Origin: Chaetorhynchus papuensis
Lineage: Eukaryota; Chordata; Aves; Passeriformes; Rhipiduridae
NCBI GenBank assembly: GCA_013396525.1
Contig: VWYX01000286.1
Coordinates: 844,391-908,390, forward strand
Reading direction: 5' to 3'
Length of the DNA stretch: 64,000 nt
The notes under the pieces were generated by a model. That model had not been told where the DNA came from and did no database searches. It saw only the letters and a program-made list of their open reading frames with translations. This document shows, piece by piece, positions 12,689-25,720 of this stretch; position 1 is the first letter of the stretch, and the number at the start of each line of letters is the position of its first letter. The position numbers and the translations under genes are program-made.

Positions 12689-15600
12689 TAGCTTCTAAAT
12701 TATTAACACCAAGTCTGTTTTCCCACGCATCATCCTTGTGGCTTTTGCAACCTGGTTAGGAAGAGCAGGGGATTATTTTATCACAGATACCAAAACAAAC
12801 ATGAGGGAGGAAGTACAGAAGAACAGAACTGCCTTGTACCTTTGCAGCATACCAGACTGGAAGGACAGAATCAAAATGAACCTTGGTTGTACAGCAGTTG
12901 TTTTAGCTAGACTAGTATACCACTATGATTACCTCAACAGCATAATTAATGAGTTATGGCAAGATTATAATAACAGGCTCTTTAAAAGGTGTGCCAGCTG
13001 CCAACCCTATCTGTATCACTTTGCATGACAAAGTGTGCCAAGCCTGATACTTTGCTCAAGCAGTGGAAAAAACAGATTTTCGGGCAGATTCCCAGGACAA
13101 ACACTCACAAGCAGACACAGCAACTGGTTTTTCCACAGACGCCGAGAGACGAGTATGCTCGCAGGCTTTTCCATACCAGACATACAAAGTCCCTTGACTC
13201 AAAGAAAGTTTTCAAAGGCTTTCCATCAGGGAAGCAGGAGTCTCTTTCACAACATGCCTGCCAAACCTCCAAGGCTAGAAAGCTCAAGCATAGACTCTTT
13301 TTTTCCTTTTTTACCCACAATTAACATACCGATAGCCCTGGCATCAGGCTACCTACAGAAATGTTCTCTCTCAACACTAACAGTACTCAAGAGAGCTTTG
13401 TAGTTAAGGTAGAGGATAAGCTAATTTAAACACAACCCAGCCTATCTGGAGGAATTTTAATACACCAGGCAAAAAGAGTCAAAGAGAGAGACCACTGCAG
13501 CATGAAGATGTCTACTGATCCTCTTGCCTCGGAGGCCTGAAGAGGATCTCCCTTTCAGTGGCAGAAAGAGAAGGATAAAACATTTTCACTCAGAAATAAT
13601 ATTCAAAATGTCAAATATGAGTCCATCTGAAAATTAATTTTTTTTTAATTGACCTCTAATTCTAACCAGATTTTCAAGGAGGGGCATAATCAAGTTCTTA
13701 TTGTGCCTTAGGCATTTTTAGATAATGATGACTACACCTACCTAAGGGATAGTAAGGCTGCGGTGCCAGGGTTAGGTCCTTCAGTAAATTACCCTTTATT
13801 TAACTTACACAGAAAGCCTTCTGAAGCCTGAACACCAGTATTTTTGGCTGGTATTTGAAAACAGCCAAAGGAACAGCTGCTTCAAGCAACCTTAAGTGAA
13901 GCTAAATTAAAGAAGGAAAGAAATTGTATCTTTTCCTATGGAAATAAAAATCATCACCATGTTTGGAGTATTACTCCAGGTCAATATAAGCAAACAGTTT
14001 TGAAGAAAATGGTTTTCTTTGAAAGTCATACTTCAACATTGTTTTGAAGAGGAATAATTATTATCCATCCACACCTATCACCAGCTCCCCAGAGGGGCTG
14101 ATACAGCATGGCATGACTTGAAAAGAGGACAAGGACTGAAACAGGAGGACAAGCTCCTCTGCTCTGAGACAAACCCATCACCAGCTGCAAGCACACATTG
14201 CTGTCCCACCACAAAACTCAACAAAGAAAAAGCATCTCTCCAGAAAAACCCAATGGTTTTAACTGCTATTAAAAGGACTTGAGTTTGCAGTTTATAGACA
14301 TGAACTCGGAAGAGATGCTCTGAGAAACGTTCTTCTTTTGTGGTTTCTCTAACAGCATCATCATTACATCATTAAAGTGGAGAAACTAATTTGTTCAACA
14401 TGCATTCAGCCTCTAGTCTCTTAATCCAAACACTTCTCTATGGCCATTTGAATAGTCAGAAGACATGGAGGCTGTTTTGACTAAAAAACGCACCATTGGT
14501 TTCTCCCATGTGGATTTTATTACAAAATTCTGTTGTTACACTAGGGGGAAAAAAGAGATAATTCAAAGGATAAAAGAGAACAAAGACTTGAGAAAAGGTT
14601 ATTAATCTCTACATGTGCCCCCTTCTCTCCCTCCACCCTTTTTTTCCCCCTATCTTAAGGGGAGCTATAGCCAAAGGAGCATGTTGTTTGTCAGAGAGTA
14701 TCCAACTTGGCTGGTCAGCTGCAACAGGTACTGGGATTGCATGTTCAGTCAGTTACCACTCAGGAAACCTATCTCCTGAGCATCAGATCACACACTGCAA
14801 ACGCTGCAAGGTCATGGTAACGAGTGGCAGCCGAGAAGATCATAGTGACTTGCTGTGGTTGGTAGCTCACATCCTGTCCCTGAGCACTTGGCTCACCACA
14901 GCCCCTCCCTGCTGGATCAGCAGACTCCCAGTACCCAACAGGCCAGGAGACCTTGTGCCCCCTCAGCAAGACCAATGATCATGAGCAGAGAGCTGAAGAA
15001 GTCGGACACATCCTAGGAAACATCACTGCTGTGCCATAAATACCATCTACCTGGGCTGATGTAACTCAAAGCTGTTCACCACTGTTGCAGTGCAAGGGGG
15101 AAAACCAAAAAATGCAAATAAACCCCCATTTCAAATAAACAATATTTAGTTCCATAAGAATCTAAGTGGGTAAATTCTTTATTGCAACTCATTTTAAATT
15201 AGGGATGCAAACCTAAGTGTTTGCACAGCCAGATCATCAAGCTCTGGACAAACCAAGGGAGGTTTGCAGATGTACACCCTGCTGACCACAGGGTTCAGTT
15301 TCTGAGTGCAAAGTAGGTAAAGAGACATTTTGGTGCAAAACTTTGTCAAACCTGGTAATCACATATGCATAAAGATCCTATTAATAACCTGTTCTTTCTG
15401 CAGGGAACTGGGGGAGTTTGAAAACAGGCACTGGTCTGGAAGAGTGGAACACATTTAACATGTGGGATGCTCTGTAGAAACCAGTAGTAGCAGGGTTATG
15501 TCACTAGAAATGTTTCAACGAAACTCAACTCCGACAAGGTTATGAAGTCCTGCTCAAAGGTAAACTCAGCACAATCTTAACTGAAACTGGCTAAAACCAA

Positions 15601-18600
15601 GCAAAAGCTGTGCAAGAATCACACTTTCAGAAACTCCAATGTGAGTGCTGCAAACAGCTTTCTGCTTGGAGCTTTGAATATGAGGCCTTCTATAACAGGA
15701 AAGAAATATTTTCTGCAAAGTGACCCAAAAGACTCCAGAAGTATTTAGGAGACTACTTTAGTCAAAGCCAAAAGGGGAAAAAAGCCCATAAAAGTGGAAA
15801 ACAATGTGAACAATGCTGAGCTATTCATTCAAAAATGAAAGCTGCTTCTGAGAGAGAAGGGGAAATGCCCACCACAATAGCTTTGGAAAACACTGCCCAA
15901 AACCCTCAGGAAAAGAAGAAAAAATGGAAAACATACTTTCAGAAATCAAGAATGATAAAAGTAACACAGAAGAATTACAGCAACTGCATGCTAGGAAATA
16001 AAGACCAAAAAGAAAATCACCATAGTCAAGCCATTTATACCAGCTCCCATAAATTTGGTTTTTACCCAGTTTAATTAGGAGTGCATTTATCAGAAAACTG
16101 GCACAGGAGTTCCACCCCCTGATCCTCCCCACTCCAATGCTCCCACAGCTTCCACCTGGATGTGGGACAAGCCCAGCCACCACACCTGGGCTGCCGGCAC
16201 TATGCCGGGGCAAAAAACAAGGAGTGGAAGATTGATTGTTGATCCCTTAAAAAAATCTTCTTTGATTTAGATGCAATCTGCTAAATCCCTGGGGGAAGGT
16301 GCATGTGCCTGGCCCTGCTGTCCTGAAGAACCCTTTGACAGTCTTATTTCCACTCAAAGCATGACCACGGAGGCCCCAAAAACAGCTACCCTAGAAATTT
16401 TTTTTTTTTAGAAGAAATCATATTTCAGGAATGAGTTAATACACTTGGAAGGAAGCATTAGCCACCTCCTTGTACTGGCATCTTTCCAGCCTCCCAAAGC
16501 CTACCACCAGCCCCGCCACAGCAATTTTGCAGGATTAGATAAAGAAATGGACAGCAAGCCACAATTCTAGAAACCTTTGCCATTTCAGGTTGCCATTTTC
16601 ACTTTTTTTCTCAGCCTCATCTTCCTGCACCCTGGTGCGGGACCCTCCAGCATCCTCTCCAAGGCACTTAGAGAGTGAAGTCCAACCACAGCTACACACT
16701 GGCTGGCTGTGACTTAACTCTGCAACTTCTCTACACCTAAAAGGCCAGAAGCAATGCAAGACCACTCAGGTTTTATGGTCTGTGCCATCCACAGCATCCT
16801 GGAACACAGCAAGGGGTCCAAGCAAGAGGCTGTAACTTCAGTTTCCCAAATCACCAGCACACCAAACCCATGTTTTCCAGCAGTGTTATTGTTCTCCTCC
16901 CCTTCCCCTCTGCCACAATATCACAAAGACCTAAAAACACTTATTATTTATCAATCCAGCAATTCTGAGAGCTACTTAGGAGGAAAAAACACCCCAACCC
17001 TTATCAGATGAGACCAGCAGGACTCCAAAGCAGAGCATTGGCACTTGTCTGGAAAAAGTGGAACCACTCAGACAGTCTCAAGCAAGGAGCAAAACATAGC
17101 CAAAACCACCCTTAATGAAAGCTGAACCTTTTCTCTGAGGAAAACAAACAAATGAACTACATGGAAACTCAGCCAAAAAGAAAAAGCAACATAATCCCTT
17201 GTGAACCGATAAAATATGAGATAGCCCACTGCATTCCCAGCTTAGAGAGATACAGCAGAATATTCTTAGTGTTTAGTTTCTTTCTAATTCTGGGAAATGT
17301 TTTTTTGGCAAGCCTGGGTTTCACCTGAGGGTAATGCAAAAAGGAGCATAAAAAATCCCAACATGAATGACAACTGAAGAGCAGCCATCTGTGTGGGCGT
17401 CTCTCTTTCCAAACAAAACTTGGAGTGAAAAGGGTTTTCCAATGAGCCAGCCAAGAAAAGGGAAACTTCATCAAGAATCACAGTGGGATCCTGCCTGGAG
17501 AGTATGCTGCACGCAAGTACCAGGGCTAAAACCACACCCCCTGCCCACTACCAGCAGTCCTCCCAGATGTCCATCTGTCCACTGTTCCTTATCTTCCCTT
17601 TTAAAAACTGCAGTGAAAGCTGCTGGGGAGGACATAATGCGTGGCAAGTAATTACAGAGCAAAGCAGAGCAGAAGCACCTTTGGGGATAAGCAGCAATTC
17701 AGGCTGACCCTCCATGAGGGCTGCAGGAAGTCTCTGCCTGTGAAACCAAGCTGAAGGACGCTGGCACTGCCACAGTTGTGCTGGGAGGGCTGGGTGAGCA
17801 CAAACTATGGAATACCCACAGAACTACTCATCTGCACTAAACAAAGGTTTTAAAAACAGCAATCTGAAGTCAGCTCTGTTCTTCACTGCAGGTAACCCAG
17901 AGACTGCCAGAATTCCCACTGCTGCACCCTCCCATGCAGATGTGGGTTCCAGCATTCAGCCACAGACGTGGCAGCTCCTCACCTGCCCCAGCACCTGGGG
18001 CTGGAGGCTGCCAGCCAAGCGCAGCTCTCAGCCTGCTTAAAACCCAGCACATTTGCAAGGCACAGGGTCAAGCTAGAGCAGATGGAATGTTGAATTAGGC
18101 TGCTCAGCCTCCATCCAGCTCCTTCCAGAGCAGCTCCTCTTACACCACTGGAGACAGGGTATTGATTCAGACATAGCAGTTTACATGCACCTTTGGGCCA
18201 ATCCAGGACAGCTATTTTCAATGACTTTGCCAGCAGATTACAATACATGCCCACATACTTTAAGCATAGTTCAGAGATACCAGCAAAAATTCACTGATAG
18301 AAAAAAAATTTTCCTATCAGAGTACTCAAAACTCAAAGTGGACATCTCCTCCTCCACACACTCACCCGTCTGGAACAAAACCCTCCTTGTTTTAACCTGA
18401 GCGTCAGTAAAAAAGCTGACCCAGGGATGCCCTGAGATTCCTGCTCATTTTGTAGCAAGCCACTGTAAGAGGAAATTGAGCTGAATATTGACATGCTTAA
18501 GGCCATTTAAAGCAGAGACTGGCTTTCCTAACATATCAGTGTTCTTCCAGCCTCTGAGGGCAAGAGACAGAGAGGAAGAGAAGTGCTTTTGGGGAGAAAG

Positions 18601-20615
18601 CACTAGTAAGATAGGAGTTTCCCTGAAATAATTAGCAATGTAAGGAAAAACCACAAAACCCAACCACCCACAAACTTTCCCTAAGGAAAAGCTTCAAACT
18701 TATTAAGTCTCTACATCCACAGGCCATCAGGTGTATGGCAAACACAGGGCCGACTGCCGCATCAACATTGGGGCACACAAGATCATCTGCATCCCACATG
18801 GACGGGATTTGCAAATAGGTTTGCAACTAGAAGTCTCCAGGGAACTAGGGGAAATTGAATAGCTAAAACAATCCTGATTCGCCAGCTAATACAGATGGTT
18901 TTTAACAGAAAGATAATAACAGGTCTTAGGAAGACATAAGCCCCCTCCCCCACAGCGAGAAGACTGTCATTTTGGCACTTATTTTTTCCTAGTTTTCTCA
19001 GGAAGCTTGGCAGGAAATGGTGGAGACTTCCCCCACTGCATATTCTTTTATCAGGTTAAATTAGATTAATTCCTTCAGGAAGATTACTGCTCTAAGCAGT
19101 TGATGAATGCTCCTACCTTGATTCTCATGGTGCTTCTACCCCAATGACTGAAACAGCACTTAAAATTTTGTTTCACCCCCAATCCTTTTACAAAGATGCA
19201 AGTCTGTTACCGGCAGGCAACATGTACCCACTTAGACAGAATGCAGAGTACACCTAAAATCCTAGTGTTACTTCCTCTCTTTATTCTGGTTCCCAAACAT
19301 TCAGAAGCAAATTGGAAGCGAAGGATTCCTCCTTGTTTTCTTAATGGAACCGTAACAAAGCTGCTGTGCAATTGTCTACTGGCTGGGGCGGGAGAAAAAG
19401 AAAGATAAAGCAAACAGCAGGAGTTAACCTGCAGCAGGAAACAAATCATTTACATGCCCATATGTGGAATTAACTCTCATTTTTTCAGAGGAGTAAGTAC
19501 CAAAGGCTTTGAACACAATCATCTACTCTCTGATGTCATTCTCAGATGGCTGGTGCTTGCAGCACTACCAGCTAATGGTAAGAAAGATGACTCTGTAAAA
19601 GGAGCGGTGGAAACATCCAATGAGATGCAAGACCAAGAAGAAAATATCCCTGCACCCTGAAAGATTGCTGCTCATGTGAGAAACTAGTGCAAGACCCAGA
19701 GTGGTTAGAAGCAGTTGAAAGCAATGAGGCGTGTGAAGACAGTTTGTCCCTGGAGCAGCAGCTGGGGAAGAGAGGAGAAGACAGCTGCAGCACTGCCCCA
19801 GGACATCCCATGTGCCACCCTATTCATTTCAGGACATTTGACAAGGATACTCAAACACGGGCATGATACATTCCATATCATCAAAAAGCTCAACCCTCGG
19901 TGAGCCTCCAGTGGCTCCAAATGCGGGTGCAACAGGACAGTGCAATGCACTGCAGGGACAGAACTTTTCCCATGGACGCTGCGGTTCAGGTGACTTTGCT
20001 AATTCACTGCTCAGGGTCAGGCCAAAAGGTTGGCTCATTGACCACCTGCCCCTGAGCAGCACTTCTCACCCACTGCTGGTTACTCTCTGTGGCAGCCGTC
20101 ACAAGGAAAAGCAAGAGCAACCCAGACTGAATTATCCACTGCAGCAACACAACGCTGTTCTCAACTTGCATTACCCAACCCTTATGCTCTCACAACAGTG
20201 TTCTAAGCTATTTTTCAAGTCAGCATTTAGCTTTTTTGCTAGCTAATATAACGTTTCCTCTCCCTTCCCCCAGTCCGAGGATTTGGCAAAATTGCTTCTT
20301 CTGCAAATCCTGCCGCAAATGCTGAACTTTTGCCAATTAGACAGGGAAAGTCTTGACTAAAAATAAACCATGTTTCAGAAAATAGATCTCCTTCCAGTAC
20401 AATGAAGTAGTGGATAATGCATGCAAGCAGATCTGCCAGGAGAACATAACCTCCAGATTTGCATAAGAATCTCCTCAAGCTCAACAGACAGCTGCAACAC
20501 CTGTGACTAATCCCATCTTAACAAAAAAACATGGGAGGAAAAAAAAAGGAGAGAGGTAGGGTTGAGGGTGCTGAGATAAATCAACTTTCCACCTGTGGTA
20601 GCAGGAAGAGAAGTG

Positions 20616-20634
20616 CCACCACCACCACCACCAC
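20616..20634 (+). repeat. (CCA)n microsatellite
   Basis: Six CCA trinucleotides in AT-leaning sequence. Confidence 0.9.
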
Positions 20635-22406
20635 TTGCCTGCATCCCCAGTAAACCAAGCTGGTCATAACTCATATGGGAAGGAGAGGATGGCACAGCAT
20701 TCCCTACATGGTCACTACAGAAGGCGAAAGTTTGTTACAGGAAATTCACTGCAATTCAGGCATGAGAAGGGAATAACCTGGGATTTTACCACCTGAGTCA
20801 CCAGGAGTCTGGGACACTGACTCAGTGCTGGCTCCCCCGACTCAGACACACCTGCAACAGCTTGCTAGCAAATGGAGGCACTCCTACCTTTGCTGTTCCC
20901 CTTATTGTGGTTTTCCCTTTAAGAAGAGGCCTTTTACTAGACAATTAATTGAAGAAAAAGAAAGCATAAGGAGAAGGCTAGCATGGGAAGCACAAGCAGT
21001 GCTCTACTAACCAGCTCTGCTTTCAGCTCCAAAGTGGAGGGCAGGTTTGCTTACATGCTGTGATAAACCCCAGGAAATACAGGAGAATTAGGTGGAAACA
21101 GCTCCACCCTGACTCCTACTCCTCCAGCACATCTGTGGCACCACCCAGACAGTCCCAGATGAACCAGGTTTTCAAGAAAGATCTCTTTCCATAATGAATC
21201 CATTTCACTTTTTTAGGGATCAAGAAAGCTTTATGCAGCAAGTTATGGTTATATCCTTATACAATCAAATGGGCCATTCAGGCAAGCTAAATGCAAGGCA
21301 ATGCCATTTTGATGATATTCATCAGGGATGGATGTTTGCAGAAACAGTTTCTTTTGCTTTGTTAGCTCTCAGGGCATGCTGAAGGTTCAAGCTCGGCATG
21401 CCAGGCCAACCCTCCTTGTCCATTAACACTCCCACAGCAGGATCATCCACCGGCTTTTCAGACCTCCCCCGAGCAAGCAGAGATGGCAAAATATTCCACT
21501 CCAATTCCAGTGGTTGCACACACCTCTGATCACTTGGGAACACAATTCCAGATAATACAATAGTAGACTGCAACCAAGCCCTATATTTTCCCTTCCTCAA
21601 AGTAATGCAGAAATTGAAATCGAGGTGCCAGCAGACCTGCTAGTAGCATAGCAAGGGGCATCACTGAAAGCATGTTTGGCATCTCAGGGACTTCAACCGA
21701 CTCAGGCAATGCACTTAGAATGTCAAACAGTTGCAAAGAGAGCAGATTAGATTTTTCATTTGAGCACTGATGCCTTAAAGCAATAACAAACCAAATAACT
21801 CAGGCAAAAGGACGCACAGGGCGGCGCAGGGGAGGCACTACTCCATTGCTCCGGAGAGCAATCAGTGGCAGAGCAGAGCAGTAATTATCCAGGGAGGAAT
21901 AAGCTGCTACAGGCTGTTCTTGCCATACATTAAGAAAACAACAGCAGATTTGTTCATGGTTGGATACCAACATACACAGAGCTCCCTCCCACCCCGCCCG
22001 GGACGCAGGCGGACGCACGCCACTGGGGAGCTGCCAAAGGCCAGCTGAGCAGGAGGGCGCAGCAGCCGCCTGCGCAGCCGCGAGCTCGGCCGGGATTCCC
22101 CAGCTGGTGCTCCGGGAAGGAAAAGGCAGTGCCTGTGTTAGCAAGGAGCATGGCCTCCCAGGAGCTGCTCTGCAGAGACGCTGTTTTTCAGCCTGCTCCT
22201 CAGAGGGTTGTCAGCAAGGCTAAATGCAAACCTTATCTTCTGCCTCAGTGTTTTCTCAAAACCTCTGGATGGAAAAAATCACTATTCACTGCAGAGCGGT
22301 CTGCACCACAGGATCCATTCCTCACCTGTCAGGCAAACCCTGCACACATTTCACCCCATGCCACATACAGCCCCTCTTCCCCTCGCCAGGAATATGACAA
22401 ACATAC

Positions 22407-22488
22407 CTGTTCAGAGCATCAGCTTCTCCTATAGCACTGACAAGGAGCCATAGCACGATTCCCATCGGCATATAGGAACTGGCAAATC
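22407..22488 (-). CDS. Candidate minus-strand exon encoding a signal-peptide-like segment
   Basis: On the minus strand, the acceptor CTCTCTAATGCTTACAG precedes an 82-nt segment ended by the donor AACAG|GTATGT. One frame is open throughout and, from an internal ATG, reads MPMGIVLWLLVSAIGEADA followed by LN. This has the short n-region, hydrophobic core and small-residue cleavage site of a secretory signal. The segment would start after a phase-1 intron and end in phase 2. I do not recognise the protein, and equally good splice-bounded open segments occur by chance, so this stays tentative. Confidence 0.25.
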
Positions 22489-25482
22489 CTGTAAGCATTA
22501 GAGAGAATAGTAATTAGTGACATTAATAAGAGCTGGCTGGTGAAAGGGAAGGATGCCAAAGCAATCTCGCAAGAATAAGTAGGGTGTTAGATCTCGGCCC
22601 TGAACACACTCTTGTCTAGCCCTGGCACCATATCAGAGGTACGTGGCATGAGGCTGTCAGGGGACTTCTCCAAAATCACAGAAGGAAGCCAAAGTAAAAG
22701 GCAAGATGATGAGTCTCAAATCAAGGCTGTTCATCCAGTAAAGCCTCCTCAACAGCCAATGCACCGAAGATAACATCTATGTGCAGGAGTAGAAAAGAGG
22801 CTGCTAAATGGGATGGAAGGGATCACCACAATGATCACCCCCTGCTGTGTTCCCTGAGATGCTGCTGAAGATCCACTCCACAGCACCTGCACAATTTCTT
22901 CTAGTTTGCAGAGGAGGCAAATCCCACATGATGTCAGAGCCAGGTTGCTTCCATTTTTTCTTCATCATCATTATTATCAATTCATCATTATAGTTTCATA
23001 ATACAAATGGCTTTATATTTTCCACTGATTGCTGTATAAAGGTTTTGTACCTTAGTCACACAAAAGACATTTAGCCAGCACTGAGCAAGAGCTGTGACAG
23101 AAGTCACCTCTGCGGGCTGCAAAAACACCTCACTTTGGGCATGTGAAGTGCCTGCTGCATGCCAAAGAAAAGACAGCAAAAATGTTTTACTGGGAACAAT
23201 TCTAAGCAGCCATAAGGAGATGTTTTTCTGATGATACAACTGAAGCAAAGGTCACCACATCTAATACAGCTTTACTTTTCCCATCCAGCTCATGTAATTG
23301 TTTGGGGATAGCAAGGAACGTGGTGGATGAGGGACTATCCTCAAACACACTGTAACATAGGATCTGGAAGGTGAGGGAGGTAAGAAAACAGTGAGACAAT
23401 GTCTCTAGACAAAACACCAAACCAGCAAGTGGAAGGTACAGAATCAGCCTGACAATGTCTCATGTACTTCCTGCCAACCGGACCTCATTATGTACTGTGA
23501 GAAAACTTACTCATACAGCACATTGGTTTACCTTGGACTGAGGAAGAGAGACTCACTTGTTTCCCCAGGCTCTGCAGGTGATTCAGAGACCTGTCATTGC
23601 CAGCTGGTATTTAAAGAACTGAAAAAAAGTGTAAGCCATTCATGGTTCCCCCTCACTCATTTTCCCCTTTCTCCTTTCCCATTATGGAAGGGCTGAGGGC
23701 ATTTCTAAGGATGAAAATGCTGAAGGCCACAAGACCACAGCACAGACCCTGGACTCCAGCCTCAGTCACAAATTTTCCATCACCCTGTTGCTCTACATTA
23801 GCCAAAACACAAGAGCTATTTACTCCTGTTATGCACCTCCAGGAGGGTCTTCTGTTGTTCTTTTGAAGCCAGTAATTGAACACTGTTCAGCAGTTCTACA
23901 AGGGCAGAAATAACAAGACCTGGACAATAATCTTCAGTGGCAGGTTATGCATAAAGGTACAGAAAGCAAGGAAATTCATACCTTAACTTCACATGGCTTA
24001 AATCTGAAGGGGGGCTGCTTTAGCTTTGTAGGACTTCATTTGCACTGGCACTGACCCATGCCTACACCAGGGCTCAGTATATGGAGACTATCAACATGGC
24101 TGATAACCAGACAACCTTTTCTCCCCTTCCTCCTCAGGTTCCTTTTTCCTTTAAAAACTTTCCCAACATGATTCCTACTCTTAGACAATGCTGCAGAAAC
24201 ATTGGCAAAGTTCAAAGTCCTTGCCTCCCAGTACTGCCGAGCAAGGCAAAAAGAGATGCCTGAAGCTTCCTTAAGTGCTGCTGGATTTAATCAAAGCCAT
24301 ATGAAGGTGGCCTGGCTTGCCTTCCCAAAGCAACTGCAGCTCTCAGACAAAGCATTTTGTCCCGCAGCAGACAAATATACTGGAAACAGAGCTGAGTGCC
24401 AGGGAATCAGACTGCCCAACCTCCCCCTTGGTTCCCAAACTTCCTTCTCACAGTGTCCAGCAGAGTCACTCATCCCAGGGCTGCTCCTTGCCAAGACATG
24501 ACCAGGCTCCAGGCAGTGCAGAGCATGGATGACACACTCATGACAGCTGAGCTCCTCTGCTGCCTTCCTGCAGCTCCAACTTGTCCATCAAAGTATGCAT
24601 TTCTCAGTGTCACCACCCCAGTGGACCCTCTCTGTCCTTGGCCAAGACAAGATGACTCATTGCTTGTTGCAGACTGAAGTAGTGCTGCAGAAACACAATA
24701 ACCTTTTATTTCATCTAATGCAGCAAACAAAGATTCACCAGAGTTTATAAGCAGGTTATGAAGCAAGGCAGCAGAGGACAGAGCGATACCAGGTGACTAC
24801 AAAGGGAGAAGGAAGCATCTCCAGATCAGGAGTGAAGGACACAAGAAAAATGATGGGGCAGAGAAATAGGGCAATTCTACATAGGAGGAATGACCAGAAG
24901 TCTGCCACACCAGAAGCAGTAAAAAATAAAAAGAGAAGGGTGACACGGGCCAAAAGTCACATGACCTTGGAGGACTTGCTAGACCTCAAGCTCGATTGTG
25001 CAACTTTGCTAATGCCCCCATCACAAGCAGATACACTCACCATAAAAGAAACCCTGTTCTGAAGCCTTAACAGGGAGATTGGTGTTTCCTGACAACTTTG
25101 AGAAATAATTAAGTTTTCTCTAAGAGGCTTATGCCAATTTTCTCCCCCCATCCTGTGATGATCTTCGAACATCAGCAATTTCCAGCTCAGACAAACAGTT
25201 CTGGCCCCCCATAATCAACATCAAGGCCAAGTGTGCTGCTCTTAGGAGAAAAATGCACATCTCCCTTCGCACATGTGATGAGCTCCTCAGACCTCAGCAG
25301 GAGAGCGCTGCCACAGCCATGCCAGCTGCCCAGTCACCAGGCCCTGAGAAGTTATCCTCAAGGTGATAACATACTTGCAACAAGCACATAACACAATGTC
25401 TTTTCAGCCTGAGTTGTGTCAAATAAAAGTTTATAAGGCACTAACACATCAGGCCCTGATCTGCCACATATTTAAGCGTAGA

Positions 25483-25720
25483 AATCATAGAAATACAGAG
25501 TGATTTGGGTTGGAAGGGACCTCTTAAAATAATATAGTCCAACCCCCTGCCATGGGCAGGGATACCTTCCACCAGACCAGTTTGCTCAAAGCTCCATCCA
25601 ACCTATCCTTGAATGCTTCCAAAGATGGGGCATCTACAACTTCTGGGGGCAACGTGTTCCAGTGCCTCACCACCCTCATCACAGAAAACTTCTCGCTTAT
25701 ATTCAATCTAATACTCTCCT
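25483..25720 (-). mobile_element. CR1 LINE fragment with remnant of the reverse-transcriptase ORF end
   Basis: The element lies in reverse orientation, starting with the ATCATAGAA terminal repeat on the plus strand. Its minus strand still translates to the typical CR1 ORF2 C-terminal segment (RVVRHWNTLPPEVVDAPSLE and onward, 25,524-25,706). It is 5'-truncated and not a host gene. Confidence 0.92.

Larger units (their letters stand above)
12689..25482. other. No confident gene
   Basis: Unique sequence with no recognisable domain. A short GC-rich, CpG-containing patch lies at 21,960-22,130 and could be a minor promoter; it lies just downstream (in minus-strand sense) of the signal-peptide-like segment. 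Confidence 0.55.
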
